A stretch of DNA of 5,151 nucleotides, from positions 1 through 5,151 of the forward strand of contig CAJYBF010000097.1 of assembly GCA_913064935.1 (NCBI GenBank), written 5' to 3'. The stretch comes from an uncultured Mollicutes bacterium. Lineage in GTDB: Bacteria; Bacillota_I; Bacilli_A; MAG-NZ. Below, piece after piece: positions 1 through 4,773 of the stretch. The notes under the pieces are model-generated. The model was not told the DNA's origin, made no database searches, and saw only the letters and a program-made list of their open reading frames with translations. How positions within the stretch are numbered: position 1 is the first letter of the stretch; each line of letters begins with the position of its first letter. The position numbers and the translations under genes were made by a program.

Positions 1-547
1 CAGGGGCGAGCAACAGCTGCTTTGTCATGGTACCCGAGTTTGCCAGCAAAATATCCGCATCCTTGGGGGGCATAATGTCATCATTCTGGCCGTGGATAAT
101 AAGAGTGGGCTTGCCGATGTCCCTTATTTTGCCAAAGTTGGCAAAACCGTCTGCCTGCGAAATTCCAAGGGTTTCAGTTGCTACCCCTAGACGATCGAGA
201 AGCGGTACTGTTCTGGCAAAGCCGCTGTCAAGAATCAGACCGTCGATTTCATTTTGATAGGAGGAACATATTTCCAAAGCGGGTACGCTCCCAAGGGATC
301 TTCCCATAATAATAATGAGCCCGGTGCGACCCTGGCCCTCGAGCCAACGGCACACCTCTCGGAAGGCGGTGTGTGCGTCAGACAGCAGGTTGCTGGCGGT
401 CGGTAATCCAGTGCTTTGTCCGTAACCCCGGTAATCCACCACTAGAAAACTGATTCCGTGGTTGTTGTATACCGGCCCGATGGCGTCATAGTCGCTGGCG
501 ATCTCCCCATTGCCGTGAAAAAAGAGAATGTGTGGGGTTTTTGCCTC
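1..547 (-). CDS. alpha/beta hydrolase (S33/Bem46-like), partial at both ends
   Basis: The minus strand is open from the left edge to the composition break and reads as a classic alpha/beta-hydrolase core. In order it shows an oxyanion-hole segment FFHGNGE (around 509-529), then VVDYRGYGQSTG, then the nucleophile elbow G-R-S-L-G with the serine codon at 296-298, then LILDSGF, and finally HGQNDDIMPP, which supplies the acid residue. The catalytic histidine would lie beyond position 1, so the C-terminus is outside the window. Upstream of the codons for TPHILFF there is no in-frame ATG, GTG or TTG before a TAA at 629-631, and the base composition changes abruptly, so the N-terminus is missing. 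Family members are serine hydrolases of variable substrate; the substrate here cannot be told. GC content and codon choice (many GCC, GGC, CCC codons) differ sharply from everything to the right. I infer it belongs to a different genome, or to a host locus broken by an insertion. Confidence 0.88.
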
Positions 548-550
548 ACT
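535..550. other. abrupt composition junction (insertion boundary or chimera)
   Basis: To the left, sequence rich in G and C encodes a well-conserved hydrolase. To the right, within a few bases, the DNA becomes A/T-dominated with no hydrolase-like coding. The hydrolase reading frame remains open for about 80 bases past the break, but with residues such as NYRKLNYILYS that look like random AT translation. No direct repeat, tRNA end or inverted repeat marking an attachment site or transposon end is evident here. It could be a real recombination point or a contig chimera. Confidence 0.7.
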
Positions 551-597
551 ATAATTTCTATGAATATTGTTATATCTTTTTAAATTGTATATTAAGT

Positions 598-783
598 ATG
601 AATAAAAAACATTATAAAGTATATAACATTATTCAAAAGAAAGTATGCTTCTTATTTAGAGAAAGTAAATATGATAACAACGATGGAACATTCGAGAAAC
701 AAACATTGACAAAAATTCAATGTGGATATTACGAAAAAGACTTCGATGTTAATTTATTTGATATATTAAAATCTCTAATATAA
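598..783 (+). CDS. hypothetical protein, possibly N-terminally truncated
   Basis: This 61-codon reading frame starts at the ATG at 598 and ends at TAA 781-783. The frame stays open further left, across the composition break, to an ATG at 532, but that ATG lies inside the hydrolase DNA and is unlikely to be native. No purine-rich ribosome binding site precedes the ATG at 598, which suggests that what remains is the C-terminal part of a longer gene lost at the junction. The product (NKKHYKVYNIIQKK, then CFLFRESKY, ending in LFDILKSLI) is soluble, charged and lysine/aspartate-rich, with codon use like the genes downstream. No domain is recognised. It is separated from the next gene by about 40 bases carrying an inverted repeat. 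Confidence 0.5.
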   Translation: MNKKHYKVYNIIQKKVCFLFRESKYDNNDGTFEKQTLTKIQCGYYEKDFDVNLFDILKSLI

Positions 784-792
784 AACAACACT

Positions 793-820
793 TACCTACA
801 TAGAATAATTGTAGGAGGTA
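793..820 (+). promoter_or_regulatory. inverted repeat masking a ribosome binding site
   Basis: CCTACA (795-800) is complementary to TGTAGG (810-815) across a 9-base loop. The right arm overlaps the AGGAGG ribosome binding site (813-818) of the gene at 825. An alternative pairing, TACCT (793-797) with AGGTA (816-820), would also cover the site. No T tract follows, so it is not a terminator. The hairpin could tune translation initiation; the stem is short and AU-containing, so the effect may be weak. Confidence 0.35.
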
Positions 821-824
821 TAAT

Positions 825-971
825 ATGACAGATATATTAGTAATCGGATTTATAGCAATATGTGTTGAAAGGTTGATTAAATACCGAGTTAAAAAGACAG
901 TAGCTAACACGAGTGTTGGTCGTAGAGTTACAAGTGTTAAGCAATTATGGAGAATGGAGGACAAGGAATGA
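825..971 (+). CDS. small single-span membrane protein, 48 aa
   Basis: ATG at 825 follows AGGAGGT (813-819) at good spacing; the TGA stop is at 969-971. The product begins MTDILVIGFIAICVERLIKYR. Residues 3-15 form a short hydrophobic helix, followed by a basic region (KYRVKK, GRR), which predicts a membrane anchor with a positively charged cytoplasmic tail (N-out, C-in). Its stop overlaps the next gene's start as ATGA, indicating translational coupling. No family is recognised. Small membrane proteins of this shape are common in phage accessory operons, but no function can be assigned. Confidence 0.72.
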   Translation: MTDILVIGFIAICVERLIKYRVKKTVANTSVGRRVTSVKQLWRMEDKE

Positions 972-1222
972 ACGCTACAAATATGTTTGAAGATTTAGGA
1001 TATAAGTTGATTAAAGATGGAGATTTGCTACATTGGAGTTTGGATGAAAAACATAATAATAGATTTGATGAAATTAATATATATTTTGATAAATTAGCCA
1101 AAACAATACATATAACAGGAGAAGTAGAACATAATCATTGTTCTTCTGCTACTGAAATATATACAGAAGAATTAGAAGCGATACATCAACAAGCAAAAGA
1201 ACTTGGTTGGCTCAATGACTAA
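968..1222 (+). CDS. Firmicutes-phage-type small soluble protein, 84 aa
   Basis: The ATG at 968 is chosen because GGAGG at 956-960 lies 7 bases upstream and the start overlaps the previous stop as ATGA. An in-frame ATG at 947 lacks such a site. The protein opens MNATNMFEDLGYKLIKDGD and closes ELEAIHQQAKELGW. This layout (N-terminal MFExLGY, a middle of beta strands with alternating hydrophobics such as IHITGEVEH, and a C-terminal EELxAIxxQxxELGW) matches, from memory, a widespread uncharacterised family in phages and prophages of low-GC Gram-positives. No catalytic motif is apparent. It supports the phage or prophage origin of the AT-rich segment. The biochemical role is unknown. Confidence 0.85.
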   Translation: MNATNMFEDLGYKLIKDGDLLHWSLDEKHNNRFDEINIYFDKLAKTIHITGEVEHNHCSSATEIYTEELEAIHQQAKELGWLND

Positions 1223-1481
1223 CCTAACAATAGCGTTTCTCATAGCATTAGTTATAGTAGTGAAAATAATCATTGTAAGAGTGGTTAAACGCAGATTTGA
1301 TGATAGGTGTAAAGAGAGTTACGAGCAAGGTGTAATAGATAGTACGAAAGGTTATAAGATAGAGTTGGAAGATTCGATGAAAAAAGCATTTAGAACTGGA
1401 ATTGAACAAGGTAAGAAACATATTATTATTGAAATGGAATTAGCGAGTAATGTAATTTATAGGAAGATTAAAGGTGAGTAG
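1215..1481 (+). CDS. single-span membrane protein with helical tail, 88 aa
   Basis: The most likely start is ATG 1215, overlapping the previous gene's stop by 8 bases; there is no good ribosome binding site, so translation is probably coupled. A TTG at 1203 is a poorer alternative. Residues 4-24 (LTIAFLIALVIVVKIIIVRVV) are strongly hydrophobic, a membrane anchor, followed directly by basic KRRFDDR. The remaining ~60 residues are charged and predicted helical (e.g. YKIELEDSMKKAFRTGIEQGKK), a possible amphipathic or coiled-coil cytoplasmic tail. No recognised domain. It sits in a run of small genes sharing one transcript, several of which also encode membrane proteins. Confidence 0.75.
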   Translation: MTNLTIAFLIALVIVVKIIIVRVVKRRFDDRCKESYEQGVIDSTKGYKIELEDSMKKAFRTGIEQGKKHIIIEMELASNVIYRKIKGE

Positions 1482-1484
1482 AAG

Positions 1485-1760
1485 ATGCGTGATATTGTTC
1501 AATACTTTTTAGATAATTATAAATATTGGATTTTTATAAAAAAAGAAGCATTTACTTATAATGGTTTAGAAGAAATCAAAAGTATCACCTATCAAAAAAA
1601 CAATTTAAGCATTACGTTTATGTCGTTAGATTTAACAAGGTTGGGGTTAGAAATTCGTGATATAGAAAAAGATATTGGCGAACAAGTTAATGCACCAAAT
1701 AGAGATATACACACATTAAAAGAGTTTATAAACGATAGTGAAATATTTAAGGATAGTTAG
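1485..1760 (+). CDS. hypothetical soluble protein, 91 aa
   Basis: ATG 1485 is preceded by AAGGTGAG (1471-1478) at a usable spacing and lies 3 bases after the upstream stop. The product begins MRDIVQYFLDNYKYWIFIKK and ends in an acidic LKEFINDSEIFKDS. It has alternating short hydrophobic and charged stretches (SITYQKNNLSITFMSLD, then TRLGLEIRDIEKDIGEQV) consistent with a small mixed alpha/beta fold. There is no signal peptide, membrane helix or motif I recognise. Gene order and codon use tie it to the same operon. Confidence 0.75.
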   Translation: MRDIVQYFLDNYKYWIFIKKEAFTYNGLEEIKSITYQKNNLSITFMSLDLTRLGLEIRDIEKDIGEQVNAPNRDIHTLKEFINDSEIFKDS

Positions 1761-1769
1761 GAGAGTGTT

Positions 1770-1868
1770 ATGGGCATATTCAAAACGTTATTAGAAGATG
1801 AAAAGTTAATTAGAGAGATACGAACTTATATAGTTATTGCTATATCGTTGGGAGGTATAAATGGATAA
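1770..1868 (+). CDS. 32-aa mini-ORF leading into the 313-aa gene
   Basis: ATG 1770 has AGGAG (1759-1763) six bases upstream, and the frame runs 32 codons to TAA 1866-1868, overlapping the next ATG (1861) by 8 bases. The peptide is MGIFKTLLEDEKLIREIRTY followed by a short hydrophobic stretch IVIAISLGGI. The good ribosome binding site and the overlap, the same 8 bases seen at 1215-1222, favour a genuine small gene or a leader that couples translation into the membrane-protein gene. The size leaves real doubt, and no homologue is recognised. Confidence 0.55.
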   Translation: MGIFKTLLEDEKLIREIRTYIVIAISLGGING

Positions 1869-2802
1869 CAAAGGTAAAAATTATATAAAAGAAAAGTATA
1901 GTTTAGTGTTTGGTGATTTTAGTATTAAGACATTAACAAATTTAATTATTATAATGTTAGCTACTGTATTTATACCGTTCTTCGGTGCTGGTTTTTCTGT
2001 TCTAGTATTCTATGATTTTGGTTTTTGGATTAGTGCGTTCTTTAAAATATTTACGAATATGATAATTAGAAGCACGTTAGCAAACCATACATATGACGAA
2101 GCATTGAAAAAAGATACCGAGATAAGTTTATTACACACTGAAATGCAAGATTGTAAAGATAAGATTAACAATAAGCATAAACGTAAGTTGTTAAAAGTAG
2201 AGATTGACAAAGAAAATATGTTGAATAGATTAAGAACAGCGTTTGATATATTGGAAGTAAAATTATCTAAAGCTAACAATGAAAAATCATTTAATGATAT
2301 TAGCGATAGACAAGATAACATTAGAGATTATATTGATTCAGTATTAACAGGTTCAGAAGATAAGAAATTATATAAGGTAATAGTAAAAGATATAGTTGGG
2401 ATCAAGAATGATAATTGGACTTTATCAAATATATTATCAAAATCTCATACTGTTACAACTAGCAAGAAAAGGGAACATAACAGAAGTAAAGAAATTAATA
2501 AACGTGTTAATAAAAGTGGTGCGTTTGCAGTTATAAGTATCGTATTAACAAATGCAGTTGATTTCATAGGTAAAGGATTCACAGGAAATTCATTTATACA
2601 AATGTTGATTAACTTAACACTATTAGTATATAGTGGAACAACAGGAGTACAAATTGGTAATGATGTAGTAAACGATTACAAAGAAGTATTAAGCGATAAG
2701 GTAGCGTTCTTAAAATCGTTCTGTGGCGAGTTTATAAACCAAACCGATATACAAGTAAAGGCTAGCGAAGAAGTGTTAGATATTAAGGAGGATAAGATAT
2801 GA
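1861..2802 (+). CDS. four-span membrane protein with central coiled coil, 313 aa
   Basis: ATG 1861 follows GGAGGT (1851-1856). This is the longest gene of the window. Hydrophobic segments lie at about residues 25-41 and 43-66, then again at about 218-236 and 244-262. Between them, about 78-140 is a highly charged helical region (DTEISLLHTEMQDCKDKI, KRKLLKVEIDKENMLNRLR) with heptad-like spacing, probably a cytoplasmic coiled coil, followed by a polar region with a basic cluster (TSKKREHNRSKEINKR, 200-215) just before the third span. The C-terminus (NDYKEVLSDKVAFLKS and beyond) is soluble. This hairpin, coiled-coil, hairpin layout is symmetrical and suggests a membrane scaffold or sensor that oligomerises. 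No known family is recognised. It is too large and has the wrong layout for a classic holin. It overlaps the next gene as ATGA. Confidence 0.88.
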   Translation: MDNKGKNYIKEKYSLVFGDFSIKTLTNLIIIMLATVFIPFFGAGFSVLVFYDFGFWISAFFKIFTNMIIRSTLANHTYDEALKKDTEISLLHTEMQDCKDKINNKHKRKLLKVEIDKENMLNRLRTAFDILEVKLSKANNEKSFNDISDRQDNIRDYIDSVLTGSEDKKLYKVIVKDIVGIKNDNWTLSNILSKSHTVTTSKKREHNRSKEINKRVNKSGAFAVISIVLTNAVDFIGKGFTGNSFIQMLINLTLLVYSGTTGVQIGNDVVNDYKEVLSDKVAFLKSFCGEFINQTDIQVKASEEVLDIKEDKI

Positions 2803-3110
2803 AAGTAGAATCACCTAAAACATATGATGAACAATGTGATGATATAAATACATTCATAGGTCATAATGTAAATTTTATTAAAAAAGGTCACGATTTAAAA
2901 TGTGGAATATACATTACTGATGAACGATTAAAACACGTTAAAGAGCAAGTAGGAAAGATACATAAGCGAAGTAAACTACCTGCTATGTTAGCAACTTTCT
3001 ACACCGAAGAAACAACATACAAATTGATGAAGTTGTTAAGAAAAGATAATGTTATGTCGCATAATGAGTTAGTTAATATGCGAATGGAGGATAACAATGG
3101 GAAACAATAG
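2799..3110 (+). CDS. hypothetical soluble protein, 103 aa
   Basis: ATG 2799 has a near-perfect AAGGAGG (2785-2791) seven bases upstream and overlaps the preceding stop as ATGA. The product starts MKVESPKTYDEQCDDINTF, contains HDLKCGIYITDERLKHV, and is rich in charged residues with helical stretches (TTYKLMKLLRKDN, SHNELVNMRMED). There is no hydrophobic span or known motif. Its last 14 bases overlap the start region of the next gene, whose ribosome binding site (GGAGG, 3086-3090) lies inside this coding sequence. Confidence 0.8.
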   Translation: MKVESPKTYDEQCDDINTFIGHNVNFIKKGHDLKCGIYITDERLKHVKEQVGKIHKRSKLPAMLATFYTEETTYKLMKLLRKDNVMSHNELVNMRMEDNNGKQ

Positions 3111-3472
3111 TGGGGTTATACCCTAGACGATTTTTTGATAAAGTGTTAATGTCAGCTATGAATCTAAGTGCTGATTACATCTATAACAGAATTGGCTATG
3201 AGGATATAAAACGTATCTATAAATATTTTAGCAACAATCAAGTTAATAGAGATTGCAAGAATTATTTATATTATGATGATATAAACGAGAATTTGGATAT
3301 GGGTGCTAAAGATCACATCTGGAGAAACTATATGAAAACGCAACGAACAACATCAGTACGTGTAATAGTGGAACTTATGAGCGAACTAGAACGACCTAAC
3401 AACGAAAATCAGGTATTCAATATGTCGTCTGCTATGGGGATAGTGGAAAAAGGATTTTATTTAGAGGGATAG
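3097..3472 (+). CDS. hypothetical protein, ~124 aa, apparent +1 frameshift near start
   Basis: The best start is ATG 3097, with GGAGG (3086-3090) six bases upstream. That frame gives MGNNSGVIP and then stops at TAG 3124-3126. One base further along (+1), the reading runs open to TAG 3470-3472 as RRFFDKVLMSAMNLS..., ending IVEKGFYLEG. Read conventionally, the long frame can only start at GTG 3110, which is 19 bases beyond the ribosome binding site. Joining the two at CCC-TAG (3121-3126), or removing one C, gives a natural MGNNSGVIPRRFFDKV... of about 124 aa. Either a real frameshift mutation, an extra C in the sequence, or +1 slippage explains it. The protein is soluble and mainly helical, with a tyrosine-rich middle (DIKRIYKYF, NYLYYDD). 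No family is recognised. Confidence 0.75.
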
Positions 3473-3483
3473 GAGGAGAGAGA

Positions 3484-4026
3484 ATGAATAAGATTAAAAC
3501 AGTTTTTGCAAGAGGTGAAAACTTTGGAGTTATTGACAAGGCAACTGTTAATTTGAATAATACTTATGCTACAGAAAAAGTAGATGGAACTAATATTAGA
3601 TTAACTATTAGAAATAATGCAGTTGTTAGAATTGAAGCAAGAAAGAATCCCACTAAGCAACAAAAGAAAAATGGTATTATTGATGCTTGGTATAGAGACA
3701 TTGATGAAGTACAAGACAAATGGATTATTGATGCTGTAAATAGTAGAGAATATAATATTCCAAATGGCGAGTGGTGTGCTGAAGCATACGGGAGAAAGAT
3801 ACAAAACGCTTTAAATGTAGATGGTAATCACGTATTTGTATTCAGTTATTACAATGAATTAGAAAAAACATTTTTCGAAGATTGCCCTATTACGTATGAT
3901 GAATTGAAAGAATGGTTACCTAAACAAGATAGCAAGATAGGTAATGCTAAAATTGAGGGGATTGTATTCTATAGAATGGAAACATCAAATCCAATAGGGA
4001 AAATAAAAACAAAAGATTTCAAATAA
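3484..4026 (+). CDS. RNA ligase-family nucleotidyltransferase, single-domain, 180 aa
   Basis: ATG 3484 follows AGGAGG (3471-3476), which overlaps the preceding stop. The protein carries the covalent-nucleotidyltransferase motifs in order: motif I E-K-V-D-G-T with nucleophile Lys32; basic EARKN at 51-55 (motif Ia region); motif III GEWCAEAYG at 95-103; motif IIIa VFVFSYY at 117-123; motif IV EGIVFYR at 158-164; motif V GKIKTKDFK at 172-180. In the family, ATP adenylates the lysine and AMP is passed to an RNA 5'-phosphate before strand joining. Motifs III and V with the K-x-K-x-x-F ending resemble the Rnl2/RNA_ligase type. The protein ends immediately after motif V, so the C-terminal domain of T4 Rnl2 is absent. 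In phages such ligases often repair cleaved tRNA; that role here is inference. It is the last gene of the operon. Confidence 0.9.
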   Translation: MNKIKTVFARGENFGVIDKATVNLNNTYATEKVDGTNIRLTIRNNAVVRIEARKNPTKQQKKNGIIDAWYRDIDEVQDKWIIDAVNSREYNIPNGEWCAEAYGRKIQNALNVDGNHVFVFSYYNELEKTFFEDCPITYDELKEWLPKQDSKIGNAKIEGIVFYRMETSNPIGKIKTKDFK

Positions 4027-4050
4027 GGACTGATTAATTTCAGTCTTTTT
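4027..4050 (+). terminator. rho-independent terminator after the ligase gene
   Basis: GACTGA (4028-4033) pairs with TCAGTC (4040-4045) around a 6-base loop TTAATT, extended by a G-U pair, and is followed directly by TTTTT (4046-4050). It begins at the base after the ligase stop codon, so it ends the long plus-strand operon. Confidence 0.82.
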
Positions 4051-4077
4051 GCTATAATAACTGGCATATGCTATAAT
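4049..4077 (+). promoter_or_regulatory. sigma-A-type promoter with repeated TATAAT box
   Basis: TTGCTA (4049-4054, 4 of 6 matches to TTGACA) lies 17 bases before a perfect TATAAT (4072-4077). The 10-mer GCTATAATAA occurs twice, at 4051-4060 and 4070-4079, 19 bases apart, so there is a second TATAAT at 4053-4058. A palindrome GCATATGC (4064-4071) lies in the spacer. The -35 overlaps the terminator's T tract, so a new transcript would start right where the operon ends. It could drive the short ORFs below or a small RNA. Confidence 0.6.
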
Positions 4078-4092
4078 AAAGCGAGGGGAGAT

Positions 4093-4137
4093 ATGGAAAG
4101 AAGTGGTAAGTATGGTACGCATAGTGTATTTAGATAG
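4093..4137 (+). CDS. 14-codon mini-ORF or leader peptide
   Basis: ATG 4093 follows a strong GAGGGGAG (4083-4090) downstream of the promoter at 4049-4077. The frame encodes MERSGKYGTHSVFR and stops at TAG 4135-4137. It overlaps the 36-codon ORF in another frame, so it may be a leader controlling that ORF, the remnant of a frameshifted start, or untranslated. Confidence 0.3.
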   Translation: MERSGKYGTHSVFR

Positions 4138-4222
4138 AGGTGTCAAGGAATTAACTGGGTTATACGAAGATTTGATTTACAAGATTTATAACAGAAAGAT
4201 ATTGAGCATTAACAAAATATAA
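4112..4222 (+). CDS. possible small protein, 36 aa
   Basis: ATG 4112 opens 36 codons to TAA 4220-4222, encoding MVRIVYLDRGVKELTGLYED followed by a lysine- and isoleucine-rich end (IYKIYNRKILSINKI). The ATG lacks a clear ribosome binding site; an in-frame GTG at 4103 sits 12 bases after GAGGGGAG. Joining the first six residues of the 4093 ORF to this frame (MERSGK-MVRIVYLDRG) would need one base removed around 4111, so a frameshifted start is a possibility. The downstream weak terminator supports a short transcript over this region. Product unknown. Confidence 0.4.
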   Translation: MVRIVYLDRGVKELTGLYEDLIYKIYNRKILSINKI

Positions 4223-4240
4223 ATATCGCCTCTCACAAAT

Positions 4241-4264
4241 AAGACTTTAGCGAGTCCTTTTTTT
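4241..4264 (+). terminator. weak rho-independent terminator
   Basis: GACT (4243-4246) pairs with AGTC (4253-4256), with a possible T-G pair closing a 4-base loop, followed by CTTTTTTT (4257-4264). The stem is short but the T tract is long. It lies after the small ORF and would end the transcript from the promoter at 4049-4077 before the convergent minus-strand genes. Confidence 0.45.
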
Positions 4265-4310
4265 ATGCTTTGGTATTAGTTATCGTTTTATAGCGTGGTA
4301 GTTGCTTAGA
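4265..4310. other. convergent intergenic spacer with no recognised feature
   Basis: Between the ends of the plus- and minus-strand units I see no ORF with a ribosome binding site, no promoter and no notable repeat. It simply separates two facing terminators. Confidence 0.4.
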
Positions 4311-4338
4311 GCGAAAGAAAAGAGGGTGTCTAGCCCTC
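4311..4338 (-). terminator. terminator overlapping the stop of the minus-strand membrane gene
   Basis: On the minus strand GAGGG (4338-4334), a 7-base loop CTAGACA and CCCTC (4326-4322) form a GC-rich stem followed by TTTTCTTTC. The gene's TAG stop (4332-4330) lies inside the loop, so the last coding codons form the stem. The plus strand has no T run after it, so it acts on the minus-strand transcript. Confidence 0.8.
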
Positions 4339-4773
4339 CTGTAGTTTATCAAGCATATTAAGTTTGTGCTTTTTTCTTTTCTCAAAGAATATTGATATTA
4401 ATTTGAATATTAATCCTAACATCCAAGCAATAGTTAATAGTTCAAACGTGTATGATATTGGTATGTCTTTTGTTTCAACATATGTAAAAAAGTTAGAACA
4501 TAAATATAATACACCTATAATCATACCAAACATATATAGCGATTTTCCTAAAGGGAATCTATCTACATAAATTAACTTGTTGCCCTTTTGTATTTGTGCT
4601 TTTTGTCTAATGTATTTATCAAACTTTCGCCACGCAATAAATATTGCAATAAATACACCGATTCTAAATACTATACCTAATGCTCCATCATCGAAATAAA
4701 CTCGATCGTATAATGTAAATAGTGTGAATCCTAATCCAGTTCCATATGCTAAGAAATTAAATAACTTCGACAT
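4330..4773 (-). CDS. four-span integral membrane protein, 147 aa
   Basis: The chosen start is ATG 4773 (MSKLFNFLAYGTGLG...), inside the last codons of the upstream minus-strand gene (17-base overlap). An in-frame TTG at 4797 would add eight residues that merely mirror the neighbour's coding sequence. Neither has a clear ribosome binding site, so coupled translation is likely. Hydrophobic segments are at about residues 4-21, 32-48, 79-97 and 110-130, and the tail is strongly basic (FEKRKKHKLNMLDKL). The second and third spans are separated by a charged loop (WRKFDKYIRQKAQIQKGNK). This is a compact polytopic membrane protein of unrecognised family. The opposite orientation to the main operon and the isolated pair suggest an accessory cassette such as membrane-based exclusion or immunity, which is only a guess. 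Confidence 0.8.
   Translation of the reverse strand: MSKLFNFLAYGTGLGFTLFTLYDRVYFDDGALGIVFRIGVFIAIFIAWRKFDKYIRQKAQIQKGNKLIYVDRFPLGKSLYMFGMIIGVLYLCSNFFTYVETKDIPISYTFELLTIAWMLGLIFKLISIFFEKRKKHKLNMLDKLQEG

Noticed and set aside
27..257. Plus-strand ORF of 76 codons
   Set aside because: It is the antisense shadow of the conserved hydrolase on the minus strand and has no ribosome binding site.
567..593. Possible promoter TTGTTA ... TATATT before the 598 ORF
   Set aside because: The spacer is only 15 bases and the boxes are poor matches in DNA where such strings are common.
532..597. In-frame extension of the 598 ORF to an ATG at 532
   Set aside because: That ATG lies within the hydrolase DNA, across the composition break, without a ribosome binding site.
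819..824. TATAAT just before the ATG at 825, as a promoter -10 box
   Set aside because: No acceptable -35 lies about 17 bases upstream, and the bases are explained by the spacer between the ribosome binding site and the start.
749..964. Minus-strand ORF of 71 codons
   Set aside because: It is antisense to the 48-aa gene at 825-971, which has a strong ribosome binding site and operon-consistent overlap.
2010..2321. Minus-strand ORF of 103 codons
   Set aside because: It is a leucine/serine-rich antisense shadow of the AT-rich membrane/coiled-coil gene with no supporting start signals.
3601..3804. Minus-strand ORF of 67 codons
   Set aside because: It lies antisense within the RNA ligase gene, whose motifs are clear.
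4364..4570. Plus-strand ORF of 68 codons
   Set aside because: It is antisense to the four-span membrane protein, which has hydrophobic periodicity and a matching terminator.
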